Positions 38,666-46,443 of a stretch of DNA of 64,000 nucleotides are shown here, one piece after another. The notes below the pieces were generated by a model. That model was given only the letters and a program-made list of their open reading frames with translations. It did no database searches and was not told the DNA's origin. How positions within the stretch are numbered: the stretch's first letter is position 1; every line of letters begins with the position of its first letter. Origin of the DNA: Rhizobium etli CFN 42 (GTDB lineage: Bacteria; Pseudomonadota; Alphaproteobacteria; Rhizobiales; Rhizobiaceae); the NCBI RefSeq assembly GCF_000092045.1, contig NC_004041.2, positions 186,001 through 250,000 on the forward strand. The letters are read 5' to 3'. The position numbers and the translations under genes are program-made.

Positions 38666-39955
38666 ACGACCACGGCTCATCCCAGCCGGATGAGTGTCAG
38701 CTTGCTGCTGGCAGGCTGATGAGGGGATCATCGCTCATTGTGGCGATTGTCTCAAGTGTCATGTAGCGGGATCGCTGGACGGCCCATTCATCGTTCTGTT
38801 CGAGCAGCAGCGCACCGACCAGGCGCACGATGGCGTCGTCGTTGGGGAAGATGCCGACGACCTCTGTCCGCCGCTTGATCTCGCCGTTCAATCGCTCAAT
38901 CGGGTTGGTCGAGTGAAGTTTGGCCCAATGCTGCTTGGGACATGTAGGCGAGCACGTCTTGCTCGGCGCTGTCCATAAGACTGGTGAGCTTCGGTACCTT
39001 TGGCCTGATCTGGTCGGCGACGTTGCGCCACTGAGTGCTTGCCGCCTCCGGCGTGTCCTGAGCGAAGGCCGTGGCAATGAAGGCGGAGAAAACTCGGCGT
39101 CCGCTCTTTCCAGCATGGGCCAAGGCATTGCGCATGAAGTGGACCCTGCAGCGCTGCCAGGTGGCGGAGAGCACCTTCGATACTGCGGCCTTGATGCCCT
39201 CATGCGCATCGGAGACAACGAGCTTCACGCCACGCAGACCCGCCTGGTCAGCTTTCGAAGAAACTCCGTCCAGGTCGCCTCGGCCTCGGACGTGCCGAGC
39301 ACCTCGCGTCGACCGTCGGTGTTGACGCCGACGGCGATGATTACGGCGACGGAGACAATACGACCACCGCGCCGAACCTTGAGGGAGGTCGCATCGATCC
39401 ACAGGTAGGGCCATTCTCCTTCGATGGGCCTGTCGAGGAAGACCTTCACCTTCTCATCGATTTCTTCGCACAGCCGGGATACCTGGCTTTTGGAGATGCC
39501 GCTCATGCCCATGGCCTTGACGAGGTCATCGACGGATCGGGTCGAAACGCCATGGATATAGGCTTCTTCGATGACCGCCGTCAGGGCCTTCTCGGCCATC
39601 CGGCGTGGTTCGAGAAAGCTCGGGAAATAGCTGCCTGTGCGAAGCTTGGGAATGCGCAGCTCGACGGTGCCCGCCCGTGTCTCCCAATCCCGGTCGCGAT
39701 AGCCGTTACGCTGGGCCAGTCGGAAGCCATTCTTCTCGCCATAGCCCGCGCCGGTCTTCGTGCCGACCTCCAGCGCCATCAGCTTCTCGGCAGTAAAGCC
39801 GATCATCTCGCGCAGCAAATCGGCATCGGCGCTCTTCTCAACGAGTGAGCGCAGGTTCATCATGTCGTCGGTCATCGGTGGTGTCCCTCAGGTTGGCTCT
39901 AAGCAACCCGACCCTACCGGAAATCACCGATGGCTAGGAAATCCAGCTACACCAC
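38652..39955 (-). mobile_element. IS256-family insertion sequence, about 1.3 kb
   Basis: The ends carry inverted GTGGTGTAGCT (38652-38662) and AGCTACACCAC (39945-39955). The element sits between the radical SAM and AdoMetDC-like genes and replaces the last codons of the former. Its transposase gene is broken. Confidence 0.7.
38697..39875 (-). pseudogene. IS256-family transposase with two frameshifts
   Basis: Three successive frames make up one Mutator-type transposase. Frame one (39225-39875): [20 protein letters not shown] to '[20 protein letters not shown]' (first D). Frame two: '[24 protein letters not shown]' (second D) to 'VLAYMS'. Frame three: 'AKLHSTNPIERLNGEIKRRTEVVG' (E) to the end. 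The breaks lie near 39245 (one G missing) and 38935. The transposase cannot be made whole. Confidence 0.85.
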
Positions 39956-39970
39956 TCCATTGGACACGAT

Positions 39971-39985
39971 CAAGAAGCGGAGCAT
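39971..39985 (+). repeat. Right copy of imperfect direct repeat flanking IS256
   Basis: See the left copy at 38627-38641. This copy ends five bases before the ATG of the AdoMetDC-like gene. Confidence 0.6.
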
Positions 39986-39989
39986 ATAT

Positions 39990-40415
39990 ATGCTGAACGG
40001 AGCGCCTAAAGGCGGAATAAATTACCCTAGCTCAGACCGAGTATGCGCCGGAACCCATCTCTTTATCGATATGTGGGATGCAGAAAATACCTGAAATGCT
40101 GAAGCGATTGAGGCGGCGGTAGCGCAAGCCGTTCATGACTGCCGCGCAACGATGTTGGAATCGAGTTATAGAAAATATAGCGAAGATGGGGGCGTCACGG
40201 GCTTCGCAATTCTCGCTGAATCGCACATTTGCGTAAATACCTGGCACGAAGAACGCATGGTCGCGATAGACGTATTTTTTTGTGGTTCGCTAGACCCGTA
40301 CGCGAGTATCACCGCGTTGCGCGACGTATTTCGTCCATCCCGGATCCATATTAGCGAGCACAAGCGTCTTCTTGGAACAAGAATAACGCATCCAAATATT
40401 GTGGAAGCGCTTTAA
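39990..40415 (+). pseudogene. S-adenosylmethionine decarboxylase-like gene with in-frame TGA
   Basis: Reading from ATG 39990 gives MLNGAPKGGINY, 'CAGTHLFIDMWDAENT', a TGA at 40092-40094, then [15 protein letters not shown] and '[19 protein letters not shown]', '[12 protein letters not shown]'. The pattern fits bacterial SpeD: GTHLLID near the start, the self-processing ESH (here [12 protein letters not shown], where SpeD has ISIHTWPE) and the catalytic Cys region VFxCG. The reading frame is otherwise intact, so a single stop codon separates it from a 141-codon gene. If functional it would decarboxylate SAM for polyamine-type aminopropyl transfer. Its ATG would overlap the restored stop of the radical SAM gene (40007-40009). 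Confidence 0.7.
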
Positions 40416-40446
40416 CCGAAAGTATTCTCCGAAATCGAGGCGGAAC

Positions 40447-40590
40447 ATGTCTAGACAAATCGTTTTCGTGCGCGAAAAATACCCTTCTGAATTCCGCACT
40501 ATGATCGTGCCGAATGAAGTGCCGTACTACACAGAAAAGGGCTTTGAGGTATTCGTCGAGCTTGGTATCGGCGAAAAAATTGGCTTTGCG
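40447..40590 (+). pseudogene. Small unknown gene, truncated by IS630 fragment
   Basis: From ATG 40447, with GAGGCGGAAC just upstream, the frame encodes MSRQIVFVREKYPSEFRTMI, VPNEVPYYTEKGFEVFVELG, IGEKIGFAE, then runs into IS630 sequence. It lies 31 bases after the AdoMetDC-like stop and in the same direction, so it was probably the third gene of that operon. I do not recognise the family. Confidence 0.45.
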
Positions 40591-40713
40591 GAACCAGCCG
40601 GATGTCCTAAAGCGCCGGCGTGTCTGGTTCGACGGCCAACTGATCTCGATCCAGAACAGCTGATCTTCATCGACGAAAGTGTGCTGCAGAGGCACGGAAG
40701 GAGTTCAGTATGA
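40591..40713 (+). pseudogene. IS630-family transposase fragment
   Basis: One frame reads NQPDVLKRRRVWFDGQL and, after a one-base shift, DLDPEQLIFIDES. This is the central IS630 motif '..RP(D)V..RR..W......LDP.RLVFIDET'. Only about 40 codons remain. Confidence 0.75.
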
Positions 40714-40818
40714 GCTAACCCCGTAACGTGAAGCTGCGTGAATGATGGAGGATGGCCCTCCGGGATCGGCTTTCAGGAGCGGGTCTCAAACCAGTCCGAA
40801 CTGCTGCGATAAAGAGCC

Positions 40819-41110
40819 GTGGTGGCTGGGGCTTACTTTCCGCCGCCGGTGCGCGTCGTCTCCATTCCAAAGAAGACCGGAGGCGAAAGGGTTTTGGGTG
40901 TGCCGACGGTCAGTGATCGGATCGCGCAGATGGTGGTCAAGCAGATGATTGAGCCGGATTTAGGGCCGCTCTTCTTGCGAGACTCCTATGGCTACAGGCC
41001 GATGAAGTCGGCTTTGGATGCCGTTGGGGTAACGCGTCAGCGGTGCTGGAAGTACGATTGGGTTCTGGAATTCGACATCAAAGGGCTGTTCGACAATCTT
41101 CCGCATGATC
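40819..41110 (+). pseudogene. Group II intron reverse transcriptase/maturase fragment
   Basis: The frame reads AGAYFPPPVRVVSIPKKTGG, ERVLGVPTVSDRIAQMVVKQ, 'DSYGYRPMKSALDAVGVTRQRC' and 'YDWVLEFDIKGLFDNLPHDL'. These are conserved blocks 1-3 of group II intron reverse transcriptases, ending just after the first catalytic Asp region (FDIKG). Both ends are missing, and sequence after 41110 is unrelated. Confidence 0.8.
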
Positions 41111-41252
41111 TCTTTCATCGAAACCCCATTTTGTCGTCGAACGCTCGTTGCGTGATCGCCCTTGATGAGAAACCCTTTTAGCCAGTTCCAACGCCGCGGC
41201 CGGACATGGGGCAACCATTGCCCGATTGACCCCAGTCTCCAACTTAAGTGGC

Positions 41253-41624
41253 TCAGCTCTCTTCAATGAGGCCACAGCTAGCAAGGGCAGAGACGAAATC
41301 GTGAACGTCGCATTTGGTGACGTCATACCGTTCTGATTTAAGCTCGCTCAGTATCCTTGGTAGTGTATACTCGCCGTCCAGTTTCGAAACCAAACCGGCG
41401 ACCCAAGGCGGAGGAGATTGGATGATCTTTCTTGATTTCTGGGATTCCTTCCCGATCCAGATACTCCCGTCGTCGGCTACAAACACCTGATGAGAACGCT
41501 TTAATAACGGCTTAAAGTAGTGCACGAGCGACCTCACTCGGTACGAGGGGCGACATCGCACCTGAATTTGCAGCCGGGACAGACACACGTCGCCCTTGTT
41601 GCAGTTTGACGTCTTCTTCGCCAA
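41253..41624 (-). CDS. PqqD/RRE-like small protein, possible RiPP leader-binding domain
   Basis: The last 85 residues read SHQVFVADDGSIWIGKESQK, 'SPPPWVAGLVSKLDGEYTL', 'ILSELKSERYDVTKCDVHDFVSALASCGLIEES'. A short winged-helix fold with 'L.DG..TL..IL..L......V...DV..F...L...GLI' is characteristic of PqqD-like RiPP recognition elements and of the N-terminal peptide-binding domain of azoline cyclodehydratase partner proteins. In the track frame it starts at a TTG; a frameshift from the overlapping frame beginning ATG at 41667 (MNGVMFRTVHRG) is possible. No precursor peptide or modifying enzyme is seen beside it; sequence past its end is IS and intron debris. Confidence 0.45.
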   Translation of the reverse strand: MAKKTSNCNKGDVCLSRLQIQVRCRPSYRVRSLVHYFKPLLKRSHQVFVADDGSIWIGKESQKSRKIIQSPPPWVAGLVSKLDGEYTLPRILSELKSERYDVTKCDVHDFVSALASCGLIEES

Positions 41625-41663
41625 TGGCAGAACCGCGGTGGACGGTCCGAAACATAACGCCGT

Positions 41664-41876
41664 TCATGCTCTTTTCCTCCTCTTCGAGCCTTTCATTTGG
41701 CCCAACCCATCGCTGGCGATTTTCCAGCTTGTCAAGAAGTATAAGGCGGCTTCGGGAGGCCCATACGGTCGTATGAAGCCCCACTTCACCATTACGGTCG
41801 ACTCGGCGCCCATTGCTGATAAACAAAACTCCAATCTCTCGGCATGTGGTAGATCCAAAAATCGTGCCAGCTGCAA
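41664..41876 (-). CDS. Doubtful small ORF upstream of the RRE-like gene
   Basis: The frame encodes about 70 residues (ARFLDLPHAERLEFCLSAMG, 'KWGFIRPYGPPEAALYFLTSW') and ends in ATGA overlapping the next small frame. The start RFLxLPxxER is weakly reminiscent of the N-terminus of lasso-peptide B2 proteins, which accompany PqqD-like B1 proteins, but the match is too short to name it. Confidence 0.2.
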   Translation of the reverse strand: MQLARFLDLPHAERLEFCLSAMGAESTVMVKWGFIRPYGPPEAALYFLTSWKIASDGLGQMKGSKRRKRA

Positions 41877-41989
41877 AAAGAGCCTAGGAAAAGTTTTCCT
41901 ATTTGCTCGGAGCCTAAATGCAACTGCATCAACAGCGCCCGAACAATATCGCGTCGCGTTTCAACAAATCGGCAGCGCCGCATGCGCGC

Positions 41990-42400
41990 CAATCAACCGC
42001 AGACGAGGGAGAAAACTCCGAGCAGCTCCGGCAGTGTTCTGGTAAGCGCGTCGCCGTTTTCCGCAAAGCGGCGCACAACGGCAGCGCCTATGCAGTCCGC
42101 CCCGCCATGACAAGCGCAATTCGCGCGGTGGAGTGCTCGGCAGGAGGGAAGAGTTCGGCTCGTGGCGTCCCGGGCATGGCGGGTGCGCCTACCCCGGTTA
42201 TTAAACGATCTCCAGCCACCGTCGACGGTCACCACAGACCCGGTGACGCTTGCGCGCTGGCGAGAAAGCGCACCGCTCGGGCAATTTCGTCTGGACGCGC
42301 CACGCGACCCATTGGCACCCGGCTGCGCACCGCGGTGAGGTCTATCTTGCCCGCGCGTTCAAGTTCCGAAACCATCGGCATGCGCACGTAAAAGTTCCCT
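41990..42400 (-). pseudogene. Short-chain dehydrogenase (double SDR) remnant
   Basis: Minus-strand frames read MPMVSELERAGKIDLTAVRS, 'VPMGRVARPDEIARAVRFLASAQAS', then in another frame VTGSVVTVDGGW (the C-terminus of one SDR), followed by GADCIGAAVVRRFAENGDAL (the glycine-rich NAD(P) site of a second SDR). Several frameshifts are needed to join them. Position just after the SnoaL-like gene suggests it was the last gene of the P450 operon. Confidence 0.6.
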
Positions 42401-42438
42401 GACCAACGTTGACGATCTCGAGGCTGAATCCTGATCGA

Positions 42439-43029
42439 TCAAGTCTCACTTTCATCCTCTTGAAGGAATGCAGTCTTCCTAAATGCGTAGACGGGGTCAT
42501 CGGGACATGATGCTCCGATCGGCTGCCGGTGGCCGAACTGCTCAGTCTCGGATGCCGCGGCCAAGATCTGCTCCTCGACTAGATCATAGACCACCGTCCG
42601 TTCGGCAATTCTCCAATCCCCTCCCTTTTTCAGGAACAGATCGCAATAGCGGCCGCAGATCAGGGCCTGACTTAGCGTTCCGGCCTTGTCCGGTGCGCGT
42701 TGCAGTGCGGCGAAGTAACTTTCGACGGCGGCTTTTTCCGGGCTGCTGAACTCAATCAGAATGTTCGTGATTTGATGGATGTTGCGCGGTCCCGTCTTGA
42801 AGACACCAAGGGCGAACTCGATGAAGCCCTCGGCCGAACCGGGATAGGTCCCGTGATTGTCACGTGCATCGGGCCAGTAGGAACTGCGCAGCGCCCTTTC
42901 ATCGGCGCGGTCTATCCCGCGGCAATACCGATAGAGGCAGTCGCGGAGCGCCTCGCGGTCGAGCAATTCGGTAATTTTTTTTTGTGTTTCATCGCTTGTC
43001 GCACATCTGATATCGGGGCGCTTACCCAT
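42439..43029 (-). CDS. SnoaL-like (NTF2-fold) protein of the P450 operon
   Basis: The 196-residue protein has the SnoaL_4/aromatic-ring-hydroxylase beta-like pattern: '[23 protein letters not shown]', '[13 protein letters not shown]', '[11 protein letters not shown]' and '[24 protein letters not shown]'. These cone-shaped barrels act as isomerases, cyclases or small hydrolases in secondary metabolism. The ATG at 43029 is chosen for length; the frame stays open to 43131. It follows the ferredoxin gene with a gap of about 170 bases. I recall a similar P450-ferredoxin-unknown-SDR order (y4v genes) in Sinorhizobium NGR234. Confidence 0.65.
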   Translation of the reverse strand: MGKRPDIRCATSDETQKKITELLDREALRDCLYRYCRGIDRADERALRSSYWPDARDNHGTYPGSAEGFIEFALGVFKTGPRNIHQITNILIEFSSPEKAAVESYFAALQRAPDKAGTLSQALICGRYCDLFLKKGGDWRIAERTVVYDLVEEQILAAASETEQFGHRQPIGASCPDDPVYAFRKTAFLQEDESET

Positions 43030-43196
43030 CCAGTGACGCAGCCAGCTTTCAACTGCTCGGCTGACGTAAGGAAAAACCCTCCCTCTGCTTAGGCATGCAT
43101 GTAAACAACTGCCCTTAGAAGTAGACACCAATGGGAGAGCTGCGGGTAAGGTGTTTGGACAGCGACGGCGCCGTCATGCACCAGTTGCGTTGCGTT

Positions 43197-43451
43197 TCAA
43201 CCCCCACAATGTTGGTTGAACAAAAGGCGATCGAGCAACGCATCCGAAACGCAATCTATCTCCAGCGCACGTTCAGGGCAGGATCGAGCGCCTCGCGACG
43301 CGAACAGTTCGTCCCTCTCCTCGACATCGATTGCACCGGGCAGTATGTATCCCTCGTCGTCAAGATTGAATATTTCGGGCGCTTGGGCCCAGCATCTTGC
43401 ATGACCTTGGCATTTGGAAGTGTGCACTATGACGCGCATACGGTACTCCAT
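43197..43451 (-). CDS. [3Fe-4S]-type ferredoxin of the P450 operon
   Basis: The 84-residue protein has the three-Cys pattern of P450-partner ferredoxins: 'SKCQGHARCWAQAPEIF' with Cys 14 and 20, and 'ARSCPERAL' with the third Cys followed by Pro. It should deliver electrons to the P450 encoded 20 bases upstream. The ATG at 43451 follows a strong GAGGAGGAAAGAC ribosome site. Confidence 0.9.
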   Translation of the reverse strand: MEYRMRVIVHTSKCQGHARCWAQAPEIFNLDDEGYILPGAIDVEERDELFASRGARSCPERALEIDCVSDALLDRLLFNQHCGG

Positions 43452-43471
43452 GTCTTTCCTCCTCTCAATTA

Positions 43472-44689
43472 TCAGGACCAGTCCAGGATCAGATTCTCCA
43501 TTCCAAACACGTGGCCCCCATAGGTGATGGGCGCCGTACCATCCTTGATACGGAAGTCAGGGATGCGCGACAGCCACTCCTCCAGGCCGATGATGATCTC
43601 TCGCCGGGCAAGGTGTGATCCAAGACAGCGATGGGGACCGTACGCAAAAGCGGTGTGGCGATTGTCTTCTCGTGCCAAATCGATCGTGTTCGGATTTTCG
43701 AATTCCACCGGATCACGATTGGCAATCATCGTGGCGCAGGAAATGTAGTCACCCTTACGGATCGGCGCGCCTTCGAAATTGATATCTTTCGTCGCCACAC
43801 GGATCATCTGCACGGTCGAATAGGCGCGAAGCAGTTCTTCGGCTGCGAGCACAATTCGATCCGGTTTGCTCCGCAGCAATTCCTGTTCTGTCGGATTGCG
43901 CGCGAGATAGGCCAGGTCAAAGCCGATCGCCGTTGCCACGGTGTCCAGTCCCGCGACGAATAGAAGCACGCCTATTCCATGGATTTCCTGGTCTCTCAAC
44001 AGGCGGCCGTCGACCTTTGCCTGCACGACGAAGGTCATGAAATCGTCGGCCGGTTCTTTGCGGCGCATCGCTGCAAGTTCATCGATGAACGCCAAAATTG
44101 TTCGGGCGGCTGCGGTTCGTCTGATGCCGTCGCCGTGGAGCAGGTCCTTCCCCCAGCCCACGAATGTATTGAGGCGCTCATCGGATAAGCCGAGCAAACG
44201 GAGGAAGATACTAACCGCAAAAGGAAAGGCGAAGTCCGTCAAGATGTCGCAGCTTGTGCTCGACGCGGAAATCTTGGAAATCAACGCAATCGCCCGATCA
44301 CGGACCGCCGGTTCAAGCTCCATTATCCGCCTGGGCGAAAGCAGCGGATTGAGAAGTGAGCGAAACACGCTGTGAGCCGGGGGGTCGAGTTCAAGCGGGA
44401 TCAGCGGCCAGTTTTCGCCAAGCGCCGAGGCGAAAAGGCTCCGATGGCTGGAAAAGGTTCCGGTGTCCTGCAGCAATTTGCGTTGGTCCTGAGCGCGAAC
44501 GATGACCCAGGTACCTCGGCCATCGCGCGTATTGCAGGGAGAATAAAAGATTCTCGGTCCATTATGGAGGCAAGCGACAGCTGCGTGCGGATCCCCATTT
44601 GGCATGCGCTCCATGCCGGGCGACGTGAACAGGCTGAAGTCCTTCACCATTTCGGGAGGGACATGTTCTGGAACCCTAATGGTAGCCAC
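43472..44689 (-). CDS. Cytochrome P450 (CYP127-like)
   Basis: The soluble 405-residue bacterial P450 has the I-helix LLFVAGLDTVATA, the K-helix ExxR (AAEELLRAY) and the heme-binding FAYGPHRCLGSHLARRE with the Cys ligand. The likely start is the GTG at 44689 (protein VATIRVPEHVPPEMVKDF) because ACAGGAGAAAAG lies just upstream; the frame stays open to 45046. It is the first gene of an operon with ferredoxin, SnoaL-like and SDR genes. A NifA site and sigma54 promoter lie upstream, so expression in nitrogen-fixing bacteroids is expected. The substrate is unknown; the CYP127 assignment is from memory. Confidence 0.88.
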   Translation of the reverse strand: MATIRVPEHVPPEMVKDFSLFTSPGMERMPNGDPHAAVACLHNGPRIFYSPCNTRDGRGTWVIVRAQDQRKLLQDTGTFSSHRSLFASALGENWPLIPLELDPPAHSVFRSLLNPLLSPRRIMELEPAVRDRAIALISKISASSTSCDILTDFAFPFAVSIFLRLLGLSDERLNTFVGWGKDLLHGDGIRRTAAARTILAFIDELAAMRRKEPADDFMTFVVQAKVDGRLLRDQEIHGIGVLLFVAGLDTVATAIGFDLAYLARNPTEQELLRSKPDRIVLAAEELLRAYSTVQMIRVATKDINFEGAPIRKGDYISCATMIANRDPVEFENPNTIDLAREDNRHTAFAYGPHRCLGSHLARREIIIGLEEWLSRIPDFRIKDGTAPITYGGHVFGMENLILDWS

Positions 44690-45034
44690 TGCTTTTCTCC
44701 TGTCATCAAAGCCCCTTCGCCGAGAACGAATTCTCCTCGGAGAGGGAGCGAGCAAAATCGTTGAGCGCCAGATTTCCAATCTCAGCAGCGCGAGGCGCCA
44801 ATGACATGCGATGCAGCGATCAGATCGCCGTGCGGCTCGAAATCCACGCTGCTTTGTTGGCCGAAGTCGAAATTTCTTGGATGCCTCGCCCGCCCTTCCG
44901 GTCGACATCGGATTTTCACGGGTACCTCTCTTCCGGTAAATGCGTTCTGAGCACAGATGCATTTTGATTTCCTCCGCTCCATGGCGGTCACCAAAGAAAC
45001 CGGCCGACAGTCCTTGCCGCCCCGCAAGAAGAAC

Positions 45035-45050
45035 TTCAAAGTTCATGCCA
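45035..45050 (-). promoter_or_regulatory. Sigma54-type promoter of the P450 operon
   Basis: On the minus strand TGGCATGAACTTTGAA has GG, ten bases, then GA, the same variant -12 as at nifH. It is 346 bases upstream of the P450 GTG, leaving a long leader. Confidence 0.7.
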
Positions 45051-45139
45051 ATTTGATTGATTTGGCCGGAAAGAAATTTTTCAATTGCCTTTCAGCGCTT
45101 TGGCTCAAGGCAGAACTAAAGATTGGCTGATCAAGGCCG

Positions 45140-45155
45140 TGTCGCGTATCTAACA
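45140..45155 (-). promoter_or_regulatory. NifA upstream activator sequence of the P450 operon
   Basis: TGT-CGCGTATCTA-ACA lies 90 bases upstream of the -24 element; at nifH the distance is 91. Confidence 0.75.
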
Positions 45156-45584
45156 AAACCCGACATCAGGTGCCGGATGCCATCTATTCAGGTGCGACTT
45201 TTTTCCAGCCACCACAGCCGGGGGCCAGAGACAGCGCGACGAGTAACGAATGTCCTGATGTACTGCGATGCAGTGGGATAGCTTGAGGGTGGGTAGCTTT
45301 GAATTGTGGCATCGAGCTAGCGGCGGAATTCCGGGAACAGCTCGAAGCGTGCTACTCCTTTGTCCTGAATGTCAGTTCTACCAGCCCGACGACACCACCC
45401 TAAGAGTCGGCGGCAATCTGCCGATTGGGTGTTGCCTGACAGCAATGGGTATGGTGGCCTACCGTCCGCCGAGACGGAAGGCGATGGCCGCAGAAAGCCC
45501 GCTCAAGCGGCGGGCCGAAAATGCCGTCCGAAACAAATCCACAAACTGCCCTGCCTGGCACGGCAAGAGCGTGGGTACGGAGAT
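45156..45584. other. Intergenic region between P450 operon and fnrN
   Basis: About 430 bases without a supported gene. It holds the divergent upstream regions of the P450 operon and fnrN. Confidence 0.35.
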
Positions 45585-45598
45585 TTGATCTGGATCAA
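45585..45598 (+). promoter_or_regulatory. Anaerobox 1 upstream of fnrN
   Basis: TTGAT-CTGG-ATCAA is a perfect FNR/FixK-type half-site pair, 129 bases before the fnrN ATG. Confidence 0.85.
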
Positions 45599-45616
45599 AT
45601 CGCAATCCCGATGAAA

Positions 45617-45630
45617 TTGATAGCCATCAA
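45617..45630 (+). promoter_or_regulatory. Anaerobox 2 upstream of fnrN
   Basis: TTGAT-AGCC-ATCAA is a second perfect site, 32 bases (three helical turns) after the first. Two anaeroboxes before fnrN are known in R. leguminosarum, where occupation of the distal one activates and of the proximal one represses. Confidence 0.85.
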
Positions 45631-45726
45631 AGACGCGCTGGAAGAAATAGGGATAGCCGAAGTCGCAACGGCCGCGTGGTCGTCTCGGGCATGTCCGGCA
45701 TAGGCGGTTTTCGAAGGGATCAGGAC

Positions 45727-46443
45727 ATGGACGTCGCACGCAGTGAGGTTCTCGTGATTGGCACTTCCGTCGCTTGCCGTTCCTGCCAGGCGCGGCACGG
45801 CGTCGTTTGCGGCGCCTTGTCGGCTGGCCAGCTTAGCGAACTTGGCCGCCACTCGCTGCGCCGCAAGGTCGACGCAGGCTGCGAGATCATTGCACAAGGA
45901 TCGGAAAACTCTTTCTATTCGAACATCACGCGCGGCGTGGTGAAGCTCTGCAAGGTGATGTCGGACGGGCGCCAGCAGATCGTTGGCCTGCAATTCGCCC
46001 CCGATTTCGTCGGCCGCCCCTTCGTGCGCGAAAGCACGCTGTCGGCCGAGGCCGCGACCGATGCGGAGATCTGCGTGTTCCCCCGCAATTTGCTCGAACG
46101 CATGATATTGGAGACTAGGGAATTGCAGCGTAGCCTGCACGCTCAGGCGCTGAACGAGCTGGATGCCGCGCGCGAATGGATGCTGACGCTCGGCCGGCGG
46201 ACCGCCGAGGAGAAGGTCGCAAGCCTGCTCCACCTCATTACCGCCCACGCCGAGACGGCGACGAGCACTGCCTTCGATCTGCCGCTATCGCGTGCCGAGA
46301 TTGCCGACTTTCTCGGGCTGACGATCGAAACCGTCAGCCGCCAGTTGACCCGGCTTCGCAAAGAGGGCGTCATCCGCATCGAGAACATCCGGCATATCAC
46401 CGTGCCCGACATGGATGCGCTCGCAAAGAAAATCAGCGGGTAA
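45727..46443 (+). CDS. fnrN: FnrN-type oxygen-responsive regulator
   Basis: The 238-residue Crp/Fnr protein senses oxygen through an N-terminal cluster of Cys (CRSCQARHGVVC, residues 17-28) plus an internal Cys, then has a cyclic-nucleotide-like sensor barrel and the helix-turn-helix 'RAEIADFLGLTIETVSRQLTRLRKEGVI' (in parts) with the E-x3-R recognition residues. It should activate microaerobic genes such as fixNOQP. The ATG at 45727 gives the usual N-terminus; the frame opens at a GTG 51 bases upstream. Two anaeroboxes upstream indicate autoregulation. Confidence 0.93.
   Translation: MDVARSEVLVIGTSVACRSCQARHGVVCGALSAGQLSELGRHSLRRKVDAGCEIIAQGSENSFYSNITRGVVKLCKVMSDGRQQIVGLQFAPDFVGRPFVRESTLSAEAATDAEICVFPRNLLERMILETRELQRSLHAQALNELDAAREWMLTLGRRTAEEKVASLLHLITAHAETATSTAFDLPLSRAEIADFLGLTIETVSRQLTRLRKEGVIRIENIRHITVPDMDALAKKISG

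Noticed and set aside
40092..40094. Selenocysteine or readthrough at the TGA of the AdoMetDC-like gene
   Set aside because: No Sec is known in this family, no SECIS-like element was noticed, and neighbouring genes are also decaying, so a nonsense mutation is simpler.
41115..41180. A 17-base match (TCATCGAAACCCCATTT) to the start region of the IS5 transposase at 36768-36784
   Set aside because: Suggests a solo IS end next to the intron fragment, but the match is too short to define an element.
45268..45588. 106-codon plus frame upstream of fnrN
   Set aside because: Runs through the regulatory region of two operons and lacks any conserved pattern.
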